9,665 nt of DNA from an uncultured Collinsella sp. (GTDB lineage: Bacteria; Actinomycetota; Coriobacteriia; Coriobacteriales; Coriobacteriaceae): assembly GCA_900557505.1 (NCBI GenBank), contig USTC01000021.1, positions 1 to 9,665 on the forward strand, written 5' to 3'. Of the stretch, positions 1 through 5,096 are shown piece after piece; positions within the stretch are counted from its first letter, which is position 1; every line of letters begins with the position of its first letter. The translations under genes and the position numbers were made by a program. Under the pieces are notes generated by a model that ran no database searches, was not told the origin of the DNA, and was given only the letters and a program-made list of their open reading frames with translations.

Positions 1-1
1 G

Positions 2-124
2 GCGCGCATCGTGTGCGAGCGCTACCTGCGCAACGGTTGCATCACGGGCGTGTTCCTTAACGTGATCAACGTCTACTTTATGTATTCGGCGATTACCGGC
101 ACGGGCTTTGGCCTGGGTTTTTAA
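2..124 (+). CDS. C-terminal end of an unrecognised hydrophobic (membrane?) protein, partial
   Basis: An open frame enters from the left edge and ends at TAA 122-124, giving about 40 residues. The visible tail begins ARIVCERYLRNG and continues as a largely hydrophobic stretch with aromatic residues and glycines, ending GFGLGF. This is compatible with a final membrane helix or a buried C-terminus, but the family cannot be named from so little. Codon third positions are GC-rich, as in neighbouring core genes. A strong hairpin followed by TTTT lies 48 bases downstream (172-225) and is the probable terminator, although it sits inside the convergent gene that ends at 134. It could be a transporter or an integral-membrane enzyme; I do not recognise it. 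Confidence 0.6.
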   Translation, partial: ARIVCERYLRNGCITGVFLNVINVYFMYSAITGTGFGLGF

Positions 125-133
125 CTTTCCCCT

Positions 134-523
134 TTAGGCAACGAGCCTACAAGCATATTCGATGGCTGCTGCGAGGCCGCCGCTCGATCGTGGTTTAAAG
201 ACCACATCGGCGGCGGCCTCGTTTTCGTATCCGGCGCCGCGGAGGGTCAGGGCGATGTTGGCGTCTAGGAGTAGGGGGAGCCCCCGCGTAGTAGTGGCGA
301 TAACGGTAGCCTGGTCGAGCGAGCAGCCGTGTGCTTGGCACAGAGTGGCGAGTTCGCCTTGTGACGGGGTGGAAGTCAGGACGGCGGCGACACGACTCGC
401 TAGCAACGCAAATGCTGTGCGCTCGTCGGGCGAAAGATAATCGGCTTCAACGATAACGAGCTTGGGCGGCATGCCGTTGGCAAGATGTGCGGTCCCGCGC
501 GGCCAGACCGAAGAATCCGGCAT
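134..523 (-). CDS. Small HAD-like protein with a degenerate catalytic motif (hypothetical)
   Basis: Protein of 129 aa. ATG at 523 is chosen over an upstream in-frame TTG at 547 because AGGAG lies about nine bases before it. The second half resembles the C-terminal half of Cof/HAD phosphatases: a VIATTTRGLPLLL segment where the family has iGDxxNDlpMl, then an alanine-rich stretch, an AADVV segment, and GGLAAAIEYA near the end. The GD and ND acidic residues that bind magnesium are replaced by TT and RG, and the N-terminal nucleophile DxD half is absent. A phosphatase activity is therefore unlikely; a binding or regulatory role, or decay, is possible. It is divergent from the XRE gene starting near 600, with a perfect palindrome between them, suggesting shared control. 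The HAD relationship is my alignment by eye and is tentative. Confidence 0.55.
   Translation of the reverse strand: MPDSSVWPRGTAHLANGMPPKLVIVEADYLSPDERTAFALLASRVAAVLTSTPSQGELATLCQAHGCSLDQATVIATTTRGLPLLLDANIALTLRGAGYENEAAADVVFKPRSSGGLAAAIEYACRLVA
172..225 (+). terminator. Strong rho-independent terminator of the left-edge gene, inside a convergent CDS
   Basis: A 12-bp perfect stem, CGAGGCCGCCGC (172-183) with GCGGCGGCCTCG (210-221), continues inward through CGAT/ATCG and GTGGT/ACCAC with one bulged T and one bulged C. The loop is TTAAAG, and the hairpin is followed on the plus strand by TTTTC (222-226). On the minus strand the hairpin is not followed by a T-run, so it would act on plus-strand transcription only. 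It also encodes the last part of the convergent 134-523 protein. Confidence 0.7.
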
Positions 524-547
524 AGAAAACTCCTGTGTATTCGGCAA

Positions 548-569
548 AACGTAAACTATAGTTTACGTT
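548..569. promoter_or_regulatory. Perfect 22-bp palindromic operator between divergent genes
   Basis: AACGTAAACTA followed by its exact reverse complement TAGTTTACGTT, centred between 558 and 559. The centre contains TATAGT on both strands (557-562 plus; 555-560 minus), a plausible -10 for either divergent gene. A protein bound here would block both. No convincing -35 is seen on either side. The neighbouring XRE protein is the obvious candidate to bind it, by inference. Confidence 0.7.
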
Positions 570-599
570 CTTGTTTTGCACCATTTCAAACTCGTTTGC

Positions 600-818
600 A
601 TGGATGAACGTGCGAAACAGATTCTTGGCGAGCGAGTCGAGCAAAAGCGTGAAGGCCTTGGTATCTCCAAGGTCGATTTTTGCGTGGCGGCAGGAATCAG
701 CCGCCCCTACCTCGATCAGATCGAGGGCGGAACGGCGAATATCACGCTCAAGGTTCTCTTTAAGATTGCACCCGCGCTCGGCATGACGGTGTCGGAACTT
801 CTCGAGGGAATTGGATAG
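600..818 (+). CDS. XRE-family helix-turn-helix regulator, short form
   Basis: A 72-aa protein that is almost entirely one Cro/CI-type HTH domain. The helices fall around RVEQKREGLGISKVDFCVAAG (helices 1-2) and ISRPYLDQIEGG (recognition helix), followed by the family-typical LKVLFKIAPALGMTVSELL. ATG at 600 is preferred; an in-frame TTG at 576 would add eight residues, and neither has a clear Shine-Dalgarno sequence. There is no C-terminal sensor domain, so it probably acts as a simple DNA-binding switch. The perfect palindrome at 548-569 lies just upstream and overlaps its likely -10, which fits autoregulation. The gene converges with the asparaginase gene, leaving a 21-bp gap. The family call is firm; the target is inferred. 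Confidence 0.85.
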   Translation: MDERAKQILGERVEQKREGLGISKVDFCVAAGISRPYLDQIEGGTANITLKVLFKIAPALGMTVSELLEGIG

Positions 819-833
819 AAGATGCCCGCCGAT

Positions 834-850
834 CGATGGTTACGCCATCG
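834..850. other. Small hairpin over the asparaginase stop codon
   Basis: CGATGG (834-839) and CCATCG (845-850) form a 6-bp stem with loop TTACG, overlapping the TAA stop of the minus-strand gene (840-842). No T-run follows on either strand, so it is a weak candidate for a bidirectional end between convergent genes. Confidence 0.25.
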
Positions 851-1853
851 GGATGCGGTCGTGGTTGACTTGGCTGTAGAACAGGCGCTGGATTTCGGTG
901 GCGTCGCGCGACTGACCGAGTGCCCACATGGTTTTTGCCACGAGCGTCTCGGTGGTCATGTCGTCGCCGCGCAAAATGCCCGGGTGATCGGCGTAAGCAC
1001 GACCAACCTCATAAACACCCAGGTCAAGGCCCTCTTCGGGGACCTGCGTGGTCATAACGACGGTGCGACCCGAATCGACCCAACGGAAAATCGCCTCTTG
1101 GAACGACTCGCCCGACTCGCCAAACTCGGGGATGCCGCCAATGCCAAAGGTCTCCAGGATCACGGCATCATAGCTATCGGCAAGGGCATCGAGGATGCCG
1201 GGGTTCACGCCCGGCGTGAGCTTAAGCACAAACACGCGCGGGTCGATGCTGTCGTAGAAACGCACCAGGTTCTCGTCCTTATGAACGCCGTGAAGCCCAT
1301 TGCGCACAATGCGGTCGTTGCGGATATAGGCGATAGGCGGATAGTTGACGCTGATGAACGCGTTGAAGCTCATGGTGCGCTGCTTGCGGGCACGCGTGCC
1401 GGCAATCGCCACACCGCCAAACACGATCGACACGTCGTGCGAGTGTTCGTCGAGCGCATAGAGCAGGCTCTGGTACAGGTTAAGCTTGGCGTCGGTAAAG
1501 GGGTTGCCCATGGGCTTTTGCGAGCCGGTGAGCACGATGGGCTTAGGGCTGTCCTGAATCAGATAAGAAAGTGCCGCGGCGGTATAGCTCATGGTGTCAG
1601 TGCCATGCAGGACCACGAAGCCGTCGTGGTCGGCGTAGCCCTCGACGATGACGTTGCGGATGCGCATCCAGTCACTGGGGCGCATGTTGGTGCTGTCGAT
1701 GTTCATGGGCTGCACGACGTCGAGCTCGCAAAGACCCGAGATCTCGGGAACGCTTTGGGCGAGCTCCTCACCGGTCAGGGCGGGGGAGAGGCCGTTGCCG
1801 TCCTCGGTCGATGCGATGGTGCCGCCCGTGGCGATGAGAAGGATGCGCTTCAT
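840..1853 (-). CDS. ansA: Type I (cytoplasmic) L-asparaginase
   Basis: A 337-aa protein, close to the 338 aa of Escherichia coli AnsA, that hydrolyses L-asparagine to aspartate and ammonia. ATG at 1853 is chosen because it gives the standard MKRILLIATGGTIAS opening and has an AGGA-like ribosome site; an upstream in-frame ATG at 1925 would add 24 atypical residues. Motifs: TGGTIA with nucleophile T12; DST around S54; HGTDTM with the second catalytic pair T85-D86; LTGSQKPMG after it; and an RARKQ segment where K157 aligns with the catalytic lysine. There is no signal peptide, so it is the low-affinity cytosolic type rather than periplasmic AnsB. It is divergent from guaA across a 267-bp gap. 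Together they touch amide nitrogen and purine metabolism, but shared regulation is only suggested by a dyad at 1931-1957. Confidence 0.93.
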   Translation of the reverse strand: MKRILLIATGGTIASTEDGNGLSPALTGEELAQSVPEISGLCELDVVQPMNIDSTNMRPSDWMRIRNVIVEGYADHDGFVVLHGTDTMSYTAAALSYLIQDSPKPIVLTGSQKPMGNPFTDAKLNLYQSLLYALDEHSHDVSIVFGGVAIAGTRARKQRTMSFNAFISVNYPPIAYIRNDRIVRNGLHGVHKDENLVRFYDSIDPRVFVLKLTPGVNPGILDALADSYDAVILETFGIGGIPEFGESGESFQEAIFRWVDSGRTVVMTTQVPEEGLDLGVYEVGRAYADHPGILRGDDMTTETLVAKTMWALGQSRDATEIQRLFYSQVNHDRIPMA

Positions 1854-1877
1854 GCTGGTATTCCTATCGTATTTACC

Positions 1878-1883
1878 ACTATA
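1878..1883 (-). promoter_or_regulatory. Possible -10 of the asparaginase gene
   Basis: ACTATA on the plus strand reads TATAGT on the minus strand, 24 bases before the ATG at 1853. No good -35 is seen 16-18 bases further upstream. The hexamer equals that in the 548-569 palindrome. Confidence 0.35.
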
Positions 1884-1930
1884 AGAGCAGAGTCGTTCGG
1901 CAGTATTGTGGCACAGGGCGTCCAATGTTC

Positions 1931-1957
1931 AAACGTATTACATCATCTGTAACGTTT
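1931..1957. promoter_or_regulatory. Imperfect dyad between ansA and guaA, operator candidate
   Basis: TTACA (1938-1942) and TGTAA (1948-1952) form an inverted repeat around TCATC. It is flanked by AAACGT (1931-1936) and ACGTTT (1952-1957), which are also mutually inverted, with a 2-base length difference between arms. A further GTAAC follows at 1960-1964. It lies about 78 bases upstream of the ansA start. The binding protein is unknown. Confidence 0.4.
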
Positions 1958-2046
1958 GGTAACACTTCAATAGCCGTCAAATAGGGACCCAGGTCGTGCG
2001 TTTGCCGTGCGCTGATGGCTGCGAGGGACGAGGAGCCCCATATAAC

Positions 2047-2066
2047 GTGTAAACTATGATAGTTAT
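2047..2066 (+). promoter_or_regulatory. Probable guaA promoter -10 and operator-like half-site
   Basis: The stretch contains TGTAAACTATGATAGTTA. TATGAT (2055-2060) is a plausible -10 about 60 bases before the guaA ATG; no good -35 is visible. GTAAACTAT matches exactly half of the 22-bp palindrome at 548-569, and ATAGTT follows as a partial inverted arm, so it may be bound by the same regulator. Confidence 0.4.
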
Positions 2067-2120
2067 TTTCGTTCATTCACGCGGGTGGGCACCGGCTCCC
2101 CGCCAACAAGAGGGGGAACC

Positions 2121-3719
2121 ATGGATCAAAAGGCTTCCGCAAAGGTCCTCGTACTCGACTTTGGTGCGCAGTACGGTCAGCTCATTGCCCGTCGCGTCCG
2201 CGACCTCAACGTGTATTCCGAGATCGTCCCCTGTGACATCTCGGCCGATGAGATTCGCGAGATGAATGCCTCTGCGCTCATCCTTTCCGGCGGCCCGGCC
2301 TCCGTGTATGCCGAGGACGCTCCGTCCATCGACCCCGCCATCTTTGACCTGGGCCTTCCCGTCCTGGGCTTTTGCTACGGCCATCAGATCACGGCCGTGA
2401 CGCTCGGCGGCAAGGTCGGCCACTCCGAGGTGGGCGAGTATGGCCGCGCTACCATCACGCGTACGGCGGGCGCCAAGCTCTTTAACTCCACGCCCATGGA
2501 GCAGACCGTGTGGATGAGCCACCGCGACGCCGTCTCCGAGGTGCCCGAGGGCTTTACCGTTACCGCCAGCACCGACGTGTGCCCGGTTGCCGCCATGGAG
2601 TGTGCCGAGCGCAAGATCTTCACCACCCAGTTCCACCCCGAGGTCAAGCACTCCGAGTATGGTCAGCAGCTGCTGAGCAACTTCCTGTTTGAGATCTGCG
2701 GCCTTGAGCCTAACTGGAGCATGGATAACCTAGCCGAGACCATGACGGCCGAGTTCCGCGAGAAGGTCGGCGACGACCGCGTGATCCTGGCCCTGTCCGG
2801 CGGCGTCGACTCCTCCGTCGTGGCCGCTCTGGGCGCTCGCGCCGTGGGCAAGCAGATGACCTGCGTGTTCATCAACCACGGCCTGCTGCGCAAGGGCGAG
2901 CCCGAGCAGGTTGAGGAAGTCTTCACCAAGCAGTTCGACGTCGACTTTATCCATGTCCATGCCGAGGACCGTTACGCCGAGCTCCTGGCTGGCGTCACCG
3001 AGCCCGAGGAGAAGCGCCGTATTATCGGTACGCAGTTCTGGAAAGAGTTCTTCGCCGTGGCCCAGCAGCTCGAGACCGACGGCAAGCCGGTCAAGTACCT
3101 GGCTCAGGGCACCATCTACCCCGACATCATCGAGTCCGGCGCTCGCAAGACGGGCGGCAAGACGGCCACCATCAAGAGCCACCACAACCTGATCCCGTTC
3201 CCCGCGGGCGTGCACTTCGACCTCATCGAGCCGCTCGATCACTTCTTTAAGGACGAGGTCCGCGCGCTTGGTCTGGCGCTCGGCCTGCCGGGTCACATCG
3301 TGTTCCGTCAGCCCTTCCCGGGCCCGGGTCTTGCCATCCGCATAATCGGCGCGGTCGACAAGGAGAAGCTCGAGATCCTCAAGAACGCCGACGCCATCGT
3401 GCGCGAGGAGCTCGATGCCTACAACCAACGTCTGTTTGAGCAGACCGGCGAGCGCAACTCCGAGCACAGCTGCTGGCAGTATTTCGCCGTCCTGCCCGAC
3501 ATCAAGTCCGTCGGCGTTATGGGTGACGAGCGCACCTATCAGCGCCCGATCATCCTGCGCGCTGTCGAGAGCTCCGACGCCATGACCGCTGACTGGGCCA
3601 AACTGCCCTACGACGTGCTGGCCCGCATCTCCGGCCGCATCGTGGCTGAGGTCCCCGGTGCCAACCGTGTGTGCTACGACATCACGTCCAAGCCGCCCGC
3701 GACCATCGAGTGGGAGTAG
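2121..3719 (+). CDS. guaA: GMP synthase (glutamine-hydrolysing)
   Basis: A 532-aa enzyme that converts XMP, glutamine and ATP to GMP, the last step of the guanine branch of purine synthesis. ATG at 2121 follows a strong AGGGGGA ribosome site; an in-frame GTG at 2085 is less likely. The N-terminal class I glutamine amidotransferase domain has LVLDFGAQYG at the start, nucleophile C85 in GFCYGHQ, and the H172/E174 pair in QFHPEV. The ATP-pyrophosphatase domain begins at about residue 215 with the PP-loop SGGVDSS (226-232). The C-terminal dimerisation domain ends in the typical KPPATIEWE. Length and motifs indicate an intact gene. Arginine codons are almost entirely CGC/CGT, unlike the mobile genes downstream. 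It appears monocistronic, with its own terminator at 3834-3870. The 3' end of guaA is a known insertion site for genomic islands, relevant to the element downstream. Confidence 0.97.
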   Translation: MDQKASAKVLVLDFGAQYGQLIARRVRDLNVYSEIVPCDISADEIREMNASALILSGGPASVYAEDAPSIDPAIFDLGLPVLGFCYGHQITAVTLGGKVGHSEVGEYGRATITRTAGAKLFNSTPMEQTVWMSHRDAVSEVPEGFTVTASTDVCPVAAMECAERKIFTTQFHPEVKHSEYGQQLLSNFLFEICGLEPNWSMDNLAETMTAEFREKVGDDRVILALSGGVDSSVVAALGARAVGKQMTCVFINHGLLRKGEPEQVEEVFTKQFDVDFIHVHAEDRYAELLAGVTEPEEKRRIIGTQFWKEFFAVAQQLETDGKPVKYLAQGTIYPDIIESGARKTGGKTATIKSHHNLIPFPAGVHFDLIEPLDHFFKDEVRALGLALGLPGHIVFRQPFPGPGLAIRIIGAVDKEKLEILKNADAIVREELDAYNQRLFEQTGERNSEHSCWQYFAVLPDIKSVGVMGDERTYQRPIILRAVESSDAMTADWAKLPYDVLARISGRIVAEVPGANRVCYDITSKPPATIEWE

Positions 3720-3746
3720 GCTGATAGGGTTCTGACCTGCATTTTT

Positions 3747-3763
3747 GAGTGCCGCACTGTGCC
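3747..3763 (+). repeat. 17-bp inverted repeat, arm 1
   Basis: GAGTGCCGCACTGTGCC, whose partner on the opposite strand at 3934-3950 reads GAATGCCGCACCGTGCC: 15 of 17 positions agree. The two arms flank the guaA terminator. GTGCCGC is also directly repeated at 3749-3755 and 3759-3765. Confidence 0.6.
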
Positions 3764-3833
3764 GCTGAGTTTCGTTTCGTACGAGAGTCATGGCAAAGCC
3801 GCCAGCGATGTTGGTGAGTAAATACGATAACCG

Positions 3834-3870
3834 AGCCTCCGTTCCCGCGTTGGGACGGAGGCTTTTTCTT
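3834..3870 (+). terminator. Rho-independent terminator downstream of guaA
   Basis: AGCCTCCG-T-TCCC (3834-3846) pairs with GGGA-CGGAGGCT (3852-3863) with one bulged T and a GCGTT loop, followed by TTTTCTTTG. This is a strong intrinsic terminator 115 bases after the guaA stop. Confidence 0.88.
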
Positions 3871-3933
3871 TGTCGTTTTACTCCCTCTCACCTGCGATTT
3901 CGCAATTTACTCCCCCGTGTTTCAAGACGGCAA

Positions 3934-3950
3934 GGCACGGTGCGGCATTC
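3934..3950 (-). repeat. 17-bp inverted repeat, arm 2
   Basis: Read on the minus strand this matches 3747-3763 at 15 of 17 bases. It lies between two motif copies (3906 and 3959) that are themselves inverted, so it is part of the same repeat unit. Confidence 0.6.
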
Positions 3951-4148
3951 GGAGGAACGGGAGTAAGGATTCATCCCAAGTGAGTAGACGCGCGATTTTT
4001 GTCTCCGAGAGCCAAACGGGGCCGTTTCGGGGCCTGTGAAACTCAAATCGAACTCAATAGGCTTTTCGGCGGTCTTCTCACAGCGTTTTCCCAGGTGGTT
4101 AATGGGGAGTAAAGAATCTCGCCGCCTCAATGAAAACGGGAGTAACCA

Positions 4149-4210
4149 GGGGAAATGCCGCGGCGTACTGCCGCGTGCCGCCGTGTAAGCCACCGCGTCA
4201 TTTACTCCCC
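4149..4210. repeat. Long imperfect inverted repeat
   Basis: GGGG-AAATGCCGCGG (4149-4163) pairs with CCGCGTCATTT-ACT-CCCC (4193-4210): ten of eleven inner pairs plus four G-C pairs across a 3-base bulge. The loop is about 29 bases and rich in GCCGC repeats. The right arm contains one TTTACTCCC copy. Confidence 0.6.
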
Positions 4211-4250
4211 AGGTGCGCCGGAAATGCCTTGGCATGCAATGGGGAGTAAA
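4201..4250. repeat. 50-bp element bounded by 10-bp perfect inverted repeats
   Basis: TTTACTCCCC (4201-4210) and GGGGAGTAAA (4241-4250) are exact inverses. The interior contains a second hairpin, ATGCC-TT-GGCAT (4224-4235), and GGAAATGCC (4220-4228), which is repeated directly at 4151-4159. The form resembles a miniature inverted-repeat or REP-type unit. Confidence 0.6.
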
Positions 4251-4337
4251 AACTCAGCTTACGCAGGCCCGAGCGGCGCTCGCCGCCTGGTCCACCGTCC
4301 TGATTCGGTTGCGTTGATCGCGAAATGCGGAGAGCCG

Positions 4338-4751
4338 CTACAGCGAGGCTTTCCAGTCCTCGTATTCGTCGGCGTCGATCTCGCCGTTCTCGAGCTGCGC
4401 GCGCTTCTCTGCCCACAGCTTGATGGCCATCGCGGCTTTGGGTGCGTGCGGAGCCTTGGGGTTCAGGGAGAGCCCCGAGCCGTCGGCTGCGGGCACGATG
4501 CCGAAGCAGTCCTCGAGCCGCACGAGCAGCGACATGAGGTCGCCTGCGGTCTCGACGCCGTAATCCTTGAGGGCGTTGACGGACACGCCGAGCGCTGCGG
4601 CGATGGATTCGAGCAGCTCGGGCTTCACGGCGCGGATGCCGCTCTCGTAGTGGCGCACGGCCCCTTCGGTCAGGCCGACCGCCTCGGCGAGCTGCGCCTG
4701 CGTCATGCCGCGCAACTTGCGGTACCGCCTTATGTTCTCGCCTACGGACAT
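4338..4751 (-). CDS. XRE-family repressor of the integrative element
   Basis: A 137-aa protein starting at ATG 4751, which has an ideal AGGAGG seven bases upstream; an upstream in-frame start near 4811 lacks one and lies inside the promoter. Residues 4-60 form a Cro/CI HTH domain (NIRRYRKLRGMTQAQLAEAV, then LTEGAVRHYESG as recognition helix, then LLESIAAALGVSVNAL). The C-terminal half is acidic and ends with a helix containing ENGEIDADEYEDWKASL; it has no protease (LexA/CI) motif, so induction would not be by RecA-type self-cleavage. It is divergent from xis-int, and both promoters are covered by GTAC-type operator pairs. The role as element repressor, keeping excision off, is inferred from position. 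Confidence 0.85.
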   Translation of the reverse strand: MSVGENIRRYRKLRGMTQAQLAEAVGLTEGAVRHYESGIRAVKPELLESIAAALGVSVNALKDYGVETAGDLMSLLVRLEDCFGIVPAADGSGLSLNPKAPHAPKAAMAIKLWAEKRAQLENGEIDADEYEDWKASL

Positions 4752-4782
4752 GCGCCCTCCTCCTGGAATTACGTACCCGCAC

Positions 4783-4811
4783 ATCTTATCAGCGTACGCA
4801 AATGTACGCAA
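4783..4811 (-). promoter_or_regulatory. Promoter of the XRE repressor gene
   Basis: On the minus strand, TTGCGT (4811-4806) and TAAGAT (4788-4783) are separated by 17 bases, with the ATG about 32 bases further on. A GTAC-N6-GTAC pair (4794-4807) fills the spacer, so occupancy would block this promoter. Confidence 0.6.
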
Positions 4812-4816
4812 TTCTA

Positions 4817-4845
4817 TTGACAGTACAGATATGTACGTTTACTCT
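4817..4845 (+). promoter_or_regulatory. Promoter of the xis-int operon
   Basis: A perfect TTGACA -35 (4817-4822) is followed after 17 bases by TACTCT (4840-4845), a weak -10 that keeps the TA...T positions. The spacer holds an operator pair. The first gene starts at 4892 after AGGAGG (4882-4887). Confidence 0.6.
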
Positions 4846-4891
4846 GAATCTGTAAACCGTACGTATGCGTACGCTGTTGATAGGAGGAACC

Positions 4892-5095
4892 ATGGACGAG
4901 AAGGTGGCGAAGACGCCGAGGCCGCACATGCTGGACGCCGACGAGGTCGCGGAGCTGCTGAGGATCAAGAAGGGCAGCGCCTACGAGGTGATCAGGAAGA
5001 TAAACGCCGAGCAGGAGGCGCGCGGGCGCGTGGTGATCCGCGGGCGCGTCCGGAGCGACGTCTTCGACGCCTTGTACTTCCCGGAGGTGGACTGA
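4892..5095 (+). CDS. Excisionase-like small HTH DNA-binding protein
   Basis: A 67-aa protein starting at ATG 4892 behind AGGAGG; an ATG at 4865 in the same frame is inside the operator and has no ribosome site. Residues 13-36 (MLDADEVAELLRIKKGSAYEVIRK) have the MerR/AlpA-like helix-turn-helix pattern of excisionases, in which the second helix follows LLRIKKGSAY. The rest has a basic stretch (ARGRVVIRGRVRSDVF) suited to a DNA-contacting wing. The stop is one base before the integrase ATG, so the two are translated as a unit. The likely role is directing the integrase toward excision. Alternatives are a simple transcription factor or RDF of another type. Three arginines use AGG, unlike guaA. 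Confidence 0.75.
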   Translation: MDEKVAKTPRPHMLDADEVAELLRIKKGSAYEVIRKINAEQEARGRVVIRGRVRSDVFDALYFPEVD

Positions 5096-5096
5096 C

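Larger units (their letters stand above)
3877..4250. repeat. Cluster of seven TTTACTCCC / GGGAGTAA short repeats in both orientations
   Basis: TTTACTCCC occurs at 3877-3885, 3906-3914 and 4201-4209. The reverse-complement form GGGAGTAA occurs at 3959-3966, 4105-4112, 4138-4145 and 4242-4249. Degenerate versions (GTGAGTAAA 3814-3822; GTGAGTAG near 3980-3987) may belong too. Two plus-strand copies extend to an identical 13-mer, AATGGGGAGTAAA, at 4101-4113 and 4238-4250, each preceded upstream by CCCAGGTG. Spacing is irregular (29-146 bases), so it is not a CRISPR array or simple iteron block. Possible roles are integrase arm sites, REP-like elements or remnants of att sites. Confidence 0.75.
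3720..4337. other. Gene-free, repeat-rich 618-bp interval between guaA and the integrase module
   Basis: No frame here has a ribosome site, codon bias or recognisable protein. Beyond the guaA terminator it holds a cluster of TTTACTCCC/GGGAGTAA motifs from 3877 to 4250, a 17-bp inverted repeat, two larger hairpin-forming units, and a GC-rich stretch of short GCCGC repeats near 4157-4190. From 4251 to 4337 I see nothing distinctive. No tRNA gene is visible. The density of structured repeats suggests a junction, repeat-element cluster or structured RNA rather than plain spacer. Confidence 0.7.
4773..4872. promoter_or_regulatory. Operator array of three GTAC-N6-GTAC pairs
   Basis: GTAC tetramers occur at 4794 and 4804, 4823 and 4833, and 4859 and 4869: three pairs, each with a 10-base period. 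A lone GTAC lies at 4773, two helical turns left of the first pair. Flanks favour GCGTACGC (4792-4799 and 4867-4874). The first pair overlaps the repressor promoter, the second lies between the -35 and -10 of the xis promoter, and the third lies downstream of its start. This is a classical layout for a two-promoter switch. Confidence 0.7.

Noticed and set aside
822..1952. Long plus-strand open frame opposite the asparaginase gene
   Set aside because: It is the antisense shadow of a clear asparaginase; its translation is low-complexity (H, A, V, D rich) with no ribosome site and no family resemblance.
2081..2102. Riboswitch or attenuator in the guaA leader
   Set aside because: Only a 5-bp stem (GCGGG/CCCGC) is visible, with no U-run and no purine-riboswitch core; too weak to call.
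2730..3791. Long minus-strand open frame opposite guaA
   Set aside because: A shadow of guaA created by GC-rich third positions; composition is repetitive with L, D, G and no motif.
3888..4235. Minus-strand 115-codon open frame across the repeat cluster
   Set aside because: It runs through the repeats and hairpins, has no ribosome site, and its basic, arginine-rich translation shows no codon bias. It may be annotated in databases as hypothetical, but the repeats explain the sequence better.
3877..4250. CRISPR array
   Set aside because: The repeated word is only 9-13 bases, occurs in both orientations, and spacing varies from 29 to 146 bases; no cas gene is nearby.
4251..4337. tRNA gene as integration target
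   Set aside because: No cloverleaf or T-loop consensus could be found on either strand here or in the rest of 3720-4337.
4155..4820. Plus-strand 221-codon frame opposite the XRE repressor
   Set aside because: Antisense to a well-supported gene with an ideal ribosome site, and it would run through the operator region.
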